Shown one piece after another: positions 44,058 through 53,593 of a DNA stretch of 64,000 nucleotides. Source of the stretch: Mucilaginibacter sp. SJ (GTDB lineage Bacteria > Bacteroidota > Bacteroidia > Sphingobacteriales > Sphingobacteriaceae). Every line of letters begins with the position of its first letter. Position 1 is the first letter of the stretch. A model generated the notes under the pieces. The model was given only the letters and a program-made list of their open reading frames with translations. It was not told the origin of the DNA and searched no databases. The stretch lies in NCBI RefSeq assembly GCF_028993635.1, contig NZ_CP118631.1, positions 1,798,001-1,862,000 of the forward strand, written 5' to 3'. Position numbers and translations under genes: made by a program.

Positions 44058-45422
44058 ATGTATGCAATTGTCGATATCGAGACCACCGGCGGGCATGCCA
44101 GCGCAAATGGCATTACCGAGATAGCTATATGCGTACATGATGGAAAAAAAGTGGTAAAGCGGTTTGAAACTCTGGTTAATCCCCAGCGTGAAATCCCTAT
44201 TTATATCAGCGCCTTAACCGGCATTACCAACGAAATGGTAAAGGATGCCCCTCCTTTTGAGGATGTGGCGGCTGATATTTACCACCTCATTCACGGCAAG
44301 ATCTTTGTTGCTCACAATGTAAATTTTGATTTTTCTTTTGTCCGGTATCACCTCGCTGCTGCCGGTTACGATCTGCAAACCAATAAGCTTTGCACTGTAA
44401 GGCTTGGCAGGAAGATATTGCCGGGATTACCATCATACAGCCTGGGCCGGCTATGCAAACATCTGGGCATTGATAATCAAAGCCGCCACAGGGCTATGGG
44501 CGATGCCGAAGCTACTGCCGAACTGTTTACCCTACTGCTGAACAGCGATACCGATAACCATATCAAACAGTCGCTTAAACAAGGTTCAAAAGACCAGGTA
44601 CTACCGCCTAACCTATCTAAAAAAGATATAGATCAGTTGCCTTATACGCCTGGTGTGTATTATTTTCATGATCAAAAAGGCAAAGTGATATATGTAGGCA
44701 AGGCCAAAAATGTTAAAAAACGGGTGAGCAGTCATTTTACGGGCAATAACCCGGGCTTTCAGCGCCAGGAGTTTTTACGCAATATATACCAGATCAGCTA
44801 CCAGGTTTGCGGCACTGAACTTATCGCTTTTGTATTGGAAGCCATTGAGATCAAGCGTCTGTGGCCTAAATACAATCGTTCATTAAAACGTTTCGAAAAC
44901 GCTTTCTGTCTTTACGCTTTTGAAGATCAGCGCGGATACATTCGCCTGGCAGTTGATAAATACCGCAAATACAGCGACCCGATATATACCTGCAATTCCC
45001 TGCTTGACGGATATAACCTGCTCAACAAGCTGATAGAAGCGTTCGACTTGTGCCCTAAGCTTTGTTTTATACAAAAAAACAATGAGCCCTGCGTCAGTGC
45101 AGCAGGAAGTACCTGTGCCTGCGAAGGTATTGAACCTCCCGACAGTTATAACGAAAAGGTCAACAATGCCATCGATCAGCTTAAGCAAGCTTTACCAACT
45201 TACGCTATCAGGGATGAAGGCCGCACTGGCGATGAACACAGCTGTATTTTGGTGGAAAAAGGCCAGTTTTATGGCATGGGCTATATCTCCCACTATTTCG
45301 ATGCCAATAACATACAGCAACTCAAAAGCTATCTCACACCTTATCCGGGGAATGACTATATCAAAAATATTGTAGCAACTTATGCTTCCAAATATCCGGA
45401 CAGGATGGTGGTGTTTGGGTAA
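44058..45422 (+). CDS. DEDDh exonuclease fused to a UvrC/Cho-like GIY-YIG nuclease domain
   Basis: Two-domain nuclease, 454 aa. Residues ~1-165 are a DnaQ/epsilon-type 3'-5' exonuclease: VDIETTGG (Asp6, Glu8), HNVNFDFSF and HRAMGDAEAT. From 199 a GIY-YIG domain follows (PGVYYFHDQKGKVIYVGKAK then VKKRVSSHF). The C-terminal part has a cysteine group CPKLC (332, 336), C345, and CAC (353, 355), placed as in UvrC/Cho, where these Cys can bind an Fe-S cluster. Such fusions are known in several phyla; a role in excision repair alongside UvrABC is likely, but the substrate is not proved. Confidence 0.88.
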   Translation: MYAIVDIETTGGHASANGITEIAICVHDGKKVVKRFETLVNPQREIPIYISALTGITNEMVKDAPPFEDVAADIYHLIHGKIFVAHNVNFDFSFVRYHLAAAGYDLQTNKLCTVRLGRKILPGLPSYSLGRLCKHLGIDNQSRHRAMGDAEATAELFTLLLNSDTDNHIKQSLKQGSKDQVLPPNLSKKDIDQLPYTPGVYYFHDQKGKVIYVGKAKNVKKRVSSHFTGNNPGFQRQEFLRNIYQISYQVCGTELIAFVLEAIEIKRLWPKYNRSLKRFENAFCLYAFEDQRGYIRLAVDKYRKYSDPIYTCNSLLDGYNLLNKLIEAFDLCPKLCFIQKNNEPCVSAAGSTCACEGIEPPDSYNEKVNNAIDQLKQALPTYAIRDEGRTGDEHSCILVEKGQFYGMGYISHYFDANNIQQLKSYLTPYPGNDYIKNIVATYASKYPDRMVVFG

Positions 45423-45581
45423 TGATTAATATTAACTTACGAAGTTTTGAAAACTGCGTAAGTTAGACCACCACTCCAATCACCACTTCTAACTAAATAA
45501 TTATCTATTAAGTTAAATAAGTCCACACAATTGAGTTTTTGATTGGTTACTCTTATAACATTTACCAACAAAACTTAAAAC

Positions 45582-46118
45582 ATGGATAGTATCAATCAAC
45601 AACAGCCGGAAGATAACATGCAGGACCTTAACGGTCAGGAGGCTTTGGATAAGATTAAGGAAATGGCCGAAAGTGCAAAAAGCTGCTTTTTTGTAAGTAA
45701 CATCAAGACAGGCGTACCCGCTTCGGTGAGGCCAATGTCAGCACTGCAAATTGATGATGAAGGCAATTTCTGGTTTCTGAGTGCTAATGATAGTCACAAA
45801 AACGACGAGCTGGCTAAAGACCCGTTTGTTCACCTGCTTTTTCAGGGATCAGGATATTCTGATTTTTTAAACCTTTATGGGATAGCAACTATCAGCGAAG
45901 ACAAAGAAAAGATCAAAGAACTATGGGAACCAACACTCAAAGTGTGGTTTACCGAAGGCATCGACGACCCGCGCATCAGTATTATTAAAGTTGAACCTAC
46001 CGAGGGCTATTACTGGGATAATAAACATGGCAATGCTATCGCTTTTGTAAAACGACTTGCAGGGGCAGCTATTGGTAAAACCATTGATGATTCGGTGGAG
46101 GGAAAGCTAACCGTCTGA
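45582..46118 (+). CDS. PPOX-fold (general stress protein 26-like) flavin-binding protein
   Basis: Pyridoxamine-5'-phosphate-oxidase-fold protein, 178 aa. FMN-binding split-barrel signs: SCFFVSNIKTGVPASVRPMS, IDDEGNFWFLSANDSHKNDE and LYGIATISEDKEKIKELW, then YYWDNKHGNAI near the C-terminus, all of the general-stress FMN-binding type. No signal peptide. It is preceded by 159 bases with no promoter I could define and followed by a bidirectional hairpin. Confidence 0.85.
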   Translation: MDSINQQQPEDNMQDLNGQEALDKIKEMAESAKSCFFVSNIKTGVPASVRPMSALQIDDEGNFWFLSANDSHKNDELAKDPFVHLLFQGSGYSDFLNLYGIATISEDKEKIKELWEPTLKVWFTEGIDDPRISIIKVEPTEGYYWDNKHGNAIAFVKRLAGAAIGKTIDDSVEGKLTV

Positions 46119-46157
46119 AATCAGAATTTTCAGAATTATTGAATTTACAGAATAAAA
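46117..46157. repeat. Heptamer-like array, CAGAATT words
   Basis: Just after the PPOX stop: ATCAGAATTTTCAGAATTAT then TGAATTTACAGAAT. Period close to 7 but looser than the other arrays. Resembles 8958-8995. Confidence 0.5.
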
Positions 46158-46191
46158 GGAAAGGCTCAGAAGTGGTTATCTGAGCCTTTTA
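46158..46191. terminator. Bidirectional terminator between PPOX and S9 genes
   Basis: AAAGGCTCAGA and TCTGAGCCTTT form a perfect 11-bp stem with an 8-nt loop. It can serve the plus-strand PPOX gene and the minus-strand S9 gene that ends at 46202. Confidence 0.7.
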
Positions 46192-46201
46192 AGTTAGCCT
46201 A

Positions 46202-48202
46202 TCAAAAAGCTGCCCCTTTAGGGGGGTGGGGGGCCAAATATTTATCAAACCATTCAATATAGCGCTGCAGCCGGTCAACCTGGTAGCTTGGTACGGTAAT
46301 ACCGTGATACTGGCCGGGATAAAGTACCAGTTGCGTCGGTACACCTTGTGATCTCAGCGCTTCATACATTTGTTCCCCCCCGCCGGTCGGCACATTAAAA
46401 TCTTTTAAACCGGACATGAACTGGGTTGGCGTTTTTATTTTATCTGCATGAAAAAACGGGTACGAAAGCTTAATGTACTTATCAGCATTTTTCCAGGGTG
46501 CTCCCAATTCATTATCGTACTGCATCACCCATTGATCTGATCCATAGATGGCTAACTGTAAGGCACTGCCCGCTCCGCTTGATGCTGCTTTAAATCGGGG
46601 ATCCGTCGCTATAGTATAATCGGTAAGGATTCCTCCATAACTCCAGCCGCCAATTCCCAGGCGGTCTTTATCAGCTATGCCAAGTTTAACCAGTTCATCC
46701 ACAGCTCCGAGCAAATCTTTCACCTCCTTGTTGCCCCAATCGGCATAAATGGCTTTGGTATATTCAATGCCCCGCCCGGTACTGCCGCGGTAATTTACAG
46801 CGGCTACAGCGTAACCTGCACAAGCCAGTGTTTGCCTGATCTCATCAAACTCAAACTCGTCCTGATCGGTAGGACCGCCGTGAATGTAAAGAATGAAAGG
46901 CATTTTCTTAGTAACTACGCTATCGGGCGTATAAAGTATCCCCGAAACCAGTGTGCCATCGCCGCTAAACGACTGGAAGCCTTTCACATAGGCCAGCTTA
47001 ACCTCGTTCAGCCATTTCTCCTGATGAAAAGTTAAACGGCGGATTTTTCCGTTTTCAATCGCCACCAGCTCATGTGGCATATAGGGTGTAGTCATCTTCC
47101 CTATCCATACACCTACCGAATGGCCCATTATATCAGAAAAACTGCATTGGTTCCCTTTATACAGCAGTAACGATTTACGGGTAAGCAGGTTATATCTGTT
47201 GATATAACGGATCCTGTCGTTACTTACCAGGTATTCCAGGTCCTTGCCATCTTTGCTCCAGGCGATATTGCTAACAGGCCTGTCCAACTGATCAGTTAAC
47301 GGACGATTATTTTTCCCGTCGGCATCCATCAGGTACAAAACATCGTGCTGGTATATAAAATAATCGGCATCGCTTGTCGACCGCAGGTAGGCTATGCGCT
47401 TACCATCAGGGCTCCAGAGGGGATTAATATCGTGGCCGGTAAAAGTGGTAAGCTGTTGTGGCTCAGCGCCGGGTTTTGCTTCTATCGTAAAAATATCTGT
47501 ATTCTCATTCCGATCTGGATCGACTGTATGATTGCTTACGTAAGCAATCGTTTTTCCATCGGGGCTCCACTGCGGCGAGCTATCATCCATGGCACCGCTG
47601 GTCAGGGTATCCAGCTTTTTTGCGGCTACATCATACAAGTACAAATGCGAATGCAGATGCTGCAGATATCCTTCAATATCCTGCTTAAAATGGTAACGGT
47701 CTATTTTTATAGGAGGTGTAGTTTTGGGTACCTCCTTTCCTTTGTTTTCGGGATCTTTTATAATTAATGCCAGCTTCTTACTATCCGGCGACCAAGCATA
47801 CTCTTCAAGTTCACCTTTAATATCGGTGAGCTTGTGCCCTTCGCCACCACGCCTGTCCATCAACCAAACCTGCCCGCCGTTCTTTGAATCCTTTTCGGAC
47901 AGATAAGAAATAAACTTACCATCAGGGGTCCATTTCGGGGTGGATGCCGGCTCATCACCATAAGTAAGCTGAATGGACTGCTTGCCGTCAAAACTCTGCA
48001 TCCACAAGTGCGATATACGCTTATCCTTAGCTGTATCCACCTCAGATAATTCATAAACCACCCATTTACCATCCGGAGAAAGCTGCGGCGCCATCAGCGT
48101 TGGCTGTTTATACAGATCGGCAGGTTTAAGCGGCTTTTTCGCAGTTTGAGCAATCAAAGGCAAAGAAGCCAACCCTCCTAAAATCAACAGGACATATTTC
48201 AT
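46202..48202 (-). CDS. S9 family prolyl-oligopeptidase-type peptidase, paralogue 1
   Basis: Secreted peptidase, 666 aa. A signal peptide (ending LPLIAQT) precedes a beta-propeller (PQLSPDGKWVVYELSEVD and more WSPDGK repeats) and an alpha/beta-hydrolase catalytic domain with Ser in GIGGWSYGGILTDY. The acid and His of the triad are near SGLKDFNVP and YPGQYHGI. The last eight residues (HPPKGAAF) come from a CCCCCTAAAGGGG-type repeat and are absent in paralogue 2. It follows paralogue 2 by 37 bases on the same strand. The whole chain matches it closely, so it is a tandem duplicate. Confidence 0.92.
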   Translation of the reverse strand: MKYVLLILGGLASLPLIAQTAKKPLKPADLYKQPTLMAPQLSPDGKWVVYELSEVDTAKDKRISHLWMQSFDGKQSIQLTYGDEPASTPKWTPDGKFISYLSEKDSKNGGQVWLMDRRGGEGHKLTDIKGELEEYAWSPDSKKLALIIKDPENKGKEVPKTTPPIKIDRYHFKQDIEGYLQHLHSHLYLYDVAAKKLDTLTSGAMDDSSPQWSPDGKTIAYVSNHTVDPDRNENTDIFTIEAKPGAEPQQLTTFTGHDINPLWSPDGKRIAYLRSTSDADYFIYQHDVLYLMDADGKNNRPLTDQLDRPVSNIAWSKDGKDLEYLVSNDRIRYINRYNLLTRKSLLLYKGNQCSFSDIMGHSVGVWIGKMTTPYMPHELVAIENGKIRRLTFHQEKWLNEVKLAYVKGFQSFSGDGTLVSGILYTPDSVVTKKMPFILYIHGGPTDQDEFEFDEIRQTLACAGYAVAAVNYRGSTGRGIEYTKAIYADWGNKEVKDLLGAVDELVKLGIADKDRLGIGGWSYGGILTDYTIATDPRFKAASSGAGSALQLAIYGSDQWVMQYDNELGAPWKNADKYIKLSYPFFHADKIKTPTQFMSGLKDFNVPTGGGEQMYEALRSQGVPTQLVLYPGQYHGITVPSYQVDRLQRYIEWFDKYLAPHPPKGAAF

Positions 48203-48239
48203 AAAACACGATAAAAAAACCGTTTGAGGGCATAAAATA

Positions 48240-50213
48240 TTATTTTTTCAAATACTTATCATACCATTCCACATAGCGCTGCAGCCTGTCAACCTGGTAA
48301 CTTGGTTTGGTAAGACCATGAAACTGATTAGGATACAAGATCAACTCGGTTGGGATACCCTGTGTCCTCAATGCTTCGTACATCTGTTCACTGCCGATGG
48401 TTGGCACATTAAAATCCTTCAGGCCAGACATAAACAACACCGGCGTTTTTATTTTATCGGCATGAAAAAACGGGTACGAGATCTGGATCCACTTATCGGC
48501 ATTTTTCCACGGTACGCCTATTTCATTTTCGTATTGCAACACATATTGGTCGCTGCCATAAACTGAAAGCTGCAGTGCGCTGCCCGCTCCGCTGGCTGCT
48601 GCTTTAAAACGGGTATCGGAGGCTATCGTATAATCGGTAAGGATGCCGCCATAACTCCAGCCGCCTATGCCCAGCTTATCAGGATCTGCGATGCCTAATT
48701 TCTCGAGTTGATCGACCGCTCCAAGCAAATCCTTTACCTCCTTATTGCCCCAATCGGCATAAATGGCTTTACAATAATCCCGCCCGCGGCCATTACTGCC
48801 CCTGTAGTTCACAGCAGCTACAGCATAGCCGGCGGCGGCCAGCGTTTGCCTTGTAGCATCAAAGCCAAATTCATCCTGTCCTACGGGTCCACCATGAATA
48901 AACAGGATCAACGGATATTTTTTATTGGGAACGCTATCGGGCGTTAAAATAATACCAGACACTTTTGTACCATCAACACTGGTTGATTCAAAGCCTTTGA
49001 CATAAGCCAGCTGCACGGTGTTTAACCAGGCCTGATGGTGGAAAGTTAACCTGCGAAGCTTCTTATCTTCCAGAGCGAATAACTCGGCAGGGGTATACGG
49101 ATCTGTTTTTTGTACTACCCAGTTGCCTGAAAGGTTGGTGTTTATATCGTTGAAAACATAATCACCCTTGTTAATCGTTGTGATTTTGCCGCTGTTGATA
49201 TTGATATTGGCCAAATAACGGGTACGGTCATCTGTTATAATAAATACAATGTTCTTACTGTCTTTAGCCCAGGTTTGTGCGGCGGCAGGCCGGTCAAGCT
49301 GCAGCGTAAGTGGTTTATTATTTTGCCCCACAACATCCATTATGCAAACCACATTTTGATCATACATCATATAATCGGCATCGCTGGTAGAGCGCAGGTA
49401 GGAAATATACCTGCCATCGGGGCTCCATTGCGGGTTACCGTCCCTCCCCTTCCAGGTGGTTAGCTGTAGCATGCTGGCACCCGGCCGGGCATCAATGGTA
49501 AAAATATCGGTATTTTGATTTTTATCGGGATCGGCGCTGCGATTGCTCACAAATGCAATGGTTTTGCTATCAGGAGACCATACCGGCGAACTTTCATCTT
49601 TATCGCCCCTGGTTAGCGTATCCAGTTTTTTCGTGGCTATATCAATTAAATACAGGTGGTTATGCAGGTGCTGAAGGTAACCTACTATATCCTGTTTAAA
49701 ATGATAGCGATCAATAACTATGGGCTTGGGGGTTTTGGGTTCTTCTTTGCCTTTATTTTCGGGGTCGCCTATCACCATCACCAAACGCTTGCCATCAGGG
49801 CTCCAGGCGTAATCGCTCAAATCACCTTTAATATTGGTCAGTTTTACCCCTTCGCCACCCCGGCGGTCGATGAGCCAAACCTGTGAGCCTGTTTTTGAAT
49901 CGCGCGAGGAAAGGAATGATAAATACTTACCATCCGGGCTCCAGCGCGGCGCCGAGGCAGCCTCCTCACCATGGGTCAGTTCGATAGACTCTTTACCATC
50001 AAAACTCTGCATCCACAGGTGTGATACACGGCGGTCTTTAGCGGTATCAACTTCAGAAACACTATAAGCCACCCACTTGCCATCGGGTGATAATTGCGGA
50101 TCGCTTATCGTTGGAATGCGGTAAACATCGGCAGGTTTTAAAGGTTTTTTTTGTTGGGCAGATACATTAAAGGCAGCAGAAAGCGTGAGTATAAGGAATA
50201 AGGCTCGCTTCAT
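48240..50213 (-). CDS. S9 family prolyl-oligopeptidase-type peptidase, paralogue 2
   Basis: Secreted dipeptidyl/oligopeptidase, 657 aa from the start used here. I chose ATG 50213, giving MKRALFLILTLSAAFNVSAQ as a clean signal peptide; a longer frame to 50309 would add 32 residues without one. Domains as in its neighbour: beta-propeller with WSPDGK repeats, catalytic Ser in GIGGWSYGGILTDYTIAS, and a C-terminus ending VEWYDKYLKK. First gene of the two-peptidase operon. A role in peptide nutrition is inferred. Confidence 0.92.
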   Translation of the reverse strand: MKRALFLILTLSAAFNVSAQQKKPLKPADVYRIPTISDPQLSPDGKWVAYSVSEVDTAKDRRVSHLWMQSFDGKESIELTHGEEAASAPRWSPDGKYLSFLSSRDSKTGSQVWLIDRRGGEGVKLTNIKGDLSDYAWSPDGKRLVMVIGDPENKGKEEPKTPKPIVIDRYHFKQDIVGYLQHLHNHLYLIDIATKKLDTLTRGDKDESSPVWSPDSKTIAFVSNRSADPDKNQNTDIFTIDARPGASMLQLTTWKGRDGNPQWSPDGRYISYLRSTSDADYMMYDQNVVCIMDVVGQNNKPLTLQLDRPAAAQTWAKDSKNIVFIITDDRTRYLANININSGKITTINKGDYVFNDINTNLSGNWVVQKTDPYTPAELFALEDKKLRRLTFHHQAWLNTVQLAYVKGFESTSVDGTKVSGIILTPDSVPNKKYPLILFIHGGPVGQDEFGFDATRQTLAAAGYAVAAVNYRGSNGRGRDYCKAIYADWGNKEVKDLLGAVDQLEKLGIADPDKLGIGGWSYGGILTDYTIASDTRFKAAASGAGSALQLSVYGSDQYVLQYENEIGVPWKNADKWIQISYPFFHADKIKTPVLFMSGLKDFNVPTIGSEQMYEALRTQGIPTELILYPNQFHGLTKPSYQVDRLQRYVEWYDKYLKK

Positions 50214-50251
50214 AAATGATGTATTTTGATAGAGCCTGTAATTTAGTAAAA

Positions 50252-50292
50252 GAACCTTGATTTTTGGAATAAAAGGGATTGCCATGATTTTA
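50252..50292. repeat. Heptamer-like array, GGATT word family
   Basis: GAACCTTGATTTTTGGAATA then AAAGGGATTGCC, sharing the exact 12-mer GAACCTTGATTT with 16662-16673. It lies in the spacer upstream of the S9 genes. Confidence 0.5.
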
Positions 50293-50309
50293 TTACAAAA
50301 GATTGGCAT

Positions 50310-50667
50310 ATTAATGACCAGGGCAAACGCATTTAAATATTTAGTGGCGATGAATGTTACAATATAGTTACGAAATATGGTTTTGACGCAGGTGAACTAT
50401 CGGTATCAAACTTAATTGCCAAAAATATCAGTTTAGTGTAACCCCGAAAAAATATAAATAGTTGATTATAAATACATTAAAATCAAAATATTGAAAATGT
50501 GTTAACCCTGTTAACCCCCATTCAGACATGTTTGTTCTGTATTACTGACGATGTTTTTGGGTAACCATTACCGCAATTATCAGTACCGCCCAGCTACAAC
50601 CTGGCTTTTACTTCGGCAAATTTTAACTCCACTTTCACTAACCGGATAATTTGCGTTAATTAGGATC
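50310..50667. other. Divergent spacer with no gene
   Basis: AT-rich; carries the promoters for the S9 pair (minus) and the sialidase-like gene (plus), neither of which I could place. A GTTAACCCTGTTAACCCC direct pair is near 50500. Confidence 0.35.
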
Positions 50668-51816
50668 ATGTCTGCAAAATTCAAGTTCCTCTTTGTTATC
50701 TGCCTTTTTTTATCCGTTCTTAATACCCATGCTCAAACCCCGGCTATTCGCAACAATTACCAAACCGAAGCCGGAGTGCCAAAGCTAACCATTGAACGAT
50801 CAATGATCTACTCGCCGGATAAAGAATGGCTCTATAACCATCATGCTTCTATCATTCATTTTAAAGACCGCTTTGTGGCAATATGGAGCAACGGAATGAT
50901 TGATGAGGATTCGCCGGGGCAAAGGGTGGTTTATGCCACTTCTAAAGATTTTAAACACTGGTCGGCATTAAAAACATTAGCCACTCCTGGCAAAGTCAAC
51001 GATACGCTCACGGTTCTCACCGCCGCCGGGCTTTATCAATATAAAGGAACTTTGGTAGCCTATTACGGCGATTACGACAAACATCGCAATAACACTCACT
51101 TGTGGGCCAAAACCAGCACCGATGGCGAACATTGGAGCGAACCGCTTGATATGTATTTGCCTGTTGTACCAAACCATGGCCCGGAGGTTACCAATAGCGG
51201 CAGGCTGATCATCAGCGGTAATTTTACTTTTCCTTATACAGATGATCCCCACGGGCTTTCAGGCTGGAAGCTGAGCAGTTTTTATCCCGATTCACTTTAT
51301 AAGCAGGATAACCCCGCCATGTTTTATGCGCCAGCTGCAAAATCAGGTTTACCGCCGCTTTGCGAAGGCTCATTTTTTGAAACGGATGACAAGATCCTGC
51401 ACATGCTGCTCCGGGTAACCGGCAAAGGCTGGAAAGGCCATTTATGGCTAACTGAAAGCAGGGATAACGGTAGCAGTTGGTCGCGCCCGGCGGAAGCTCC
51501 ATTTTCGGATAATGACAGTAAATTTCATTTCGGGCGGTTGCCGGATAAGCGATTTTATTATGTTGGTATCCCTGATACACTTCATCATTATGACCGTAAC
51601 CCGCTGGTGCTCTCATTATCACAAGATGGAAAAAGCTTTGACAAAAATTATGTAATAGCTAATGAGTTATATCATCTTAAAAAAGAAGGTTTGTGGAAAG
51701 GTGGACAATATGGTTACCCGCATACCATTATTTATAATGGCTATATGTATGTAATTATTTCGAGGCAAAAGGAAGCTATTGAAACCTTACGATTTAGTTT
51801 AAAACAATTAAAATAA
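50668..51816 (+). CDS. Sialidase-family (BNR-type beta-propeller) exported protein
   Basis: Secreted protein of the sialidase/neuraminidase superfamily, 382 aa. Signal peptide to LNTHAQT (~23). Short blades of a beta propeller and an Asp-box-like TESRDNGSSWSRP (~residue 268), with two YATSKDFKHWSAL / AKTSTDGEHWSEP blocks. The Arg triad of true sialidases is not evident to me, so it could be another glycosidase-like or binding protein. Monocistronic by context. Confidence 0.75.
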   Translation: MSAKFKFLFVICLFLSVLNTHAQTPAIRNNYQTEAGVPKLTIERSMIYSPDKEWLYNHHASIIHFKDRFVAIWSNGMIDEDSPGQRVVYATSKDFKHWSALKTLATPGKVNDTLTVLTAAGLYQYKGTLVAYYGDYDKHRNNTHLWAKTSTDGEHWSEPLDMYLPVVPNHGPEVTNSGRLIISGNFTFPYTDDPHGLSGWKLSSFYPDSLYKQDNPAMFYAPAAKSGLPPLCEGSFFETDDKILHMLLRVTGKGWKGHLWLTESRDNGSSWSRPAEAPFSDNDSKFHFGRLPDKRFYYVGIPDTLHHYDRNPLVLSLSQDGKSFDKNYVIANELYHLKKEGLWKGGQYGYPHTIIYNGYMYVIISRQKEAIETLRFSLKQLK

Positions 51817-51961
51817 ATTTGCAGGCCACATAATTAAACAAACAACGTATTTTGTACCAAAACAATTGCACCTTTTTTTTATTTCAATAAACAGCCATAC
51901 CTTATTACCGGTTAGGCTAAATTGTTATGCCGTTCATTTTAAATATAAACCTACCCTGCTC

Positions 51962-52618
51962 ATGAAACCAACCCGTGATACAGCCTATCTTACCATTGCC
52001 ACATCGATAGTAAGCGCATTGGTACTTTTATTAACCTATTTTACACAAAACTTAACGCTCAACTTTCCGCCGATCTTTAGGTATTTATCTTCATTTATTC
52101 ATGTGATTTGTTTTACCTGGCTAATGATATTTGTGGTGAGTATCTTAAAATACACCAGGGAAAAACCGTTTATCACCAACACTTTTATTATCTATTTAAT
52201 TTACAGCTTGCTACTGGGACTTATCAATATTGCGATCAGTCTTTTTAGCATCCCTGTCGAAAAAATATTGATGTTTCACACAGCGAACGGATTTGTTAAT
52301 CTGCTCGCTGTAATATGCCTTGTGGTTATAGTCTTTTTACTGCATCCGACAGAATTCCGGTTGCCTTTGCGCGTTTTTGCCTTCAGTGAGTTATTTATCC
52401 TGTTGTTTTATACCGCAATGCCACCACTACTTGTTTTGTCGGGAAGTTCTGATTACCGCATCTACATCAAGTATCTCGGTCTTGTTTACCTGGTCATCCC
52501 CGCTGTGGGGTTATACATAGCAGTAACAGCCTTAAATGTTATCAATAACCGGCAATGGCAAAAGCCGTTCTATGAAATGGATAACCCCAACCAGCCATAT
52601 GATAAACCAGAGCTGTAA
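51962..52618 (+). CDS. Hypothetical integral membrane protein
   Basis: 218 aa from ATG 51962 (MKPTRDTAYLTIATSIVSAL). A longer frame from TTG 51866 would add 32 residues before the first helix and has no support. About six transmembrane segments span residues 10-205, followed by a short charged tail with Asn/Pro. No recognised family. It precedes the ABC exporter genes by 55 bases in the same direction and may be transcribed with them. Confidence 0.7.
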   Translation: MKPTRDTAYLTIATSIVSALVLLLTYFTQNLTLNFPPIFRYLSSFIHVICFTWLMIFVVSILKYTREKPFITNTFIIYLIYSLLLGLINIAISLFSIPVEKILMFHTANGFVNLLAVICLVVIVFLLHPTEFRLPLRVFAFSELFILLFYTAMPPLLVLSGSSDYRIYIKYLGLVYLVIPAVGLYIAVTALNVINNRQWQKPFYEMDNPNQPYDKPEL

Positions 52619-52672
52619 CTTTTATTGATTAACTCCATCTAACAAGCAAAACAGATACATAAACCTTAATAA

Positions 52673-53593
52673 ATGCTAAGCATCCGCAATATTGTTAAAC
52701 AATACGCCGGTCACCGTGCACTCAGTGATGTAAGTTTGGAAGTTGAAAGCGGGCAGATTTTTGGCCTGCTTGGCCCTAACGGCGCCGGTAAAACATCACT
52801 TATCCGTATAGTTAACCAAATTACAGCTCCCGATTCGGGCGAGATTTATTTTAACGGCGAAAAACTTAATCAATCGCACATCGAACGTATCGGTTACCTG
52901 CCCGAAGAACGCGGCTTGTACAAAAAGATGGAGATTGGCGAACAGATGATCTACCTGGCCCGTTTGAAAGGCTTAAGCCGGACTGAAGCTCAAAAACGCC
53001 TTAAATTTTGGTTTGAGAAACTGGGGATGGAAACCTGGTGGAAAAAGAAGATAGAGGAGCTTTCAAAAGGCATGCAGCAAAAAGCGCAGTTTGTGGCAAC
53101 CGTACTCCATGAGCCCGATTTGATCATTTTAGATGAGCCTTTCAGCGGATTTGACCCTGTAAACGCCGAACAGATTAAAGACGAAATATTGGAGCTAAAT
53201 AAAAAAGGAGCCACTATTTTATTTTCCACCCACCGCATGGAATCAGTTGAGGAGCTTTGTGATGCCATCGCTCTCATTCATAAATCGCACAAGATACTGG
53301 ATGGCAAGGTTAAACATATCCGCAACTCATATCGTAACGAAACCTACCTTATTGAATATGCCGGCGAACCTATTGCATTTGATGGCAGCCAGCCTTTTGA
53401 AATAATGAGCGAGGTTATTGCCGATGATGACAATCACAATATCAAGATAAAACTAAAGGAAGGGCATAACTCCAATGATGTATTGCAATACTTAATTCCT
53501 AAAGCGCGGGTAAATATGCTGCAGGAGGTTATTCCGAGCATGCACGAAATTTTCATTGAAAAAGTAAACCTAAATTCCACCGGCCATGAATAA
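52673..53593 (+). CDS. ABC-2 exporter ATP-binding protein (NatA-like)
   Basis: ATPase of an ABC-2 export system, 306 aa. Walker A GPNGAGKTSLIR, Q-loop YLPEERGLYKKM, signature LSKGMQQKAQFVATVL, Walker B LIILDEPFSGFDP and H-loop STHRMES. The last ~80 residues are the DUF4162 domain that follows NatA-type ATPases. It overlaps the permease gene by 8 bases. Substrate unknown; sodium or a small molecule is typical for NatA homologues. Confidence 0.93.
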   Translation: MLSIRNIVKQYAGHRALSDVSLEVESGQIFGLLGPNGAGKTSLIRIVNQITAPDSGEIYFNGEKLNQSHIERIGYLPEERGLYKKMEIGEQMIYLARLKGLSRTEAQKRLKFWFEKLGMETWWKKKIEELSKGMQQKAQFVATVLHEPDLIILDEPFSGFDPVNAEQIKDEILELNKKGATILFSTHRMESVEELCDAIALIHKSHKILDGKVKHIRNSYRNETYLIEYAGEPIAFDGSQPFEIMSEVIADDDNHNIKIKLKEGHNSNDVLQYLIPKARVNMLQEVIPSMHEIFIEKVNLNSTGHE

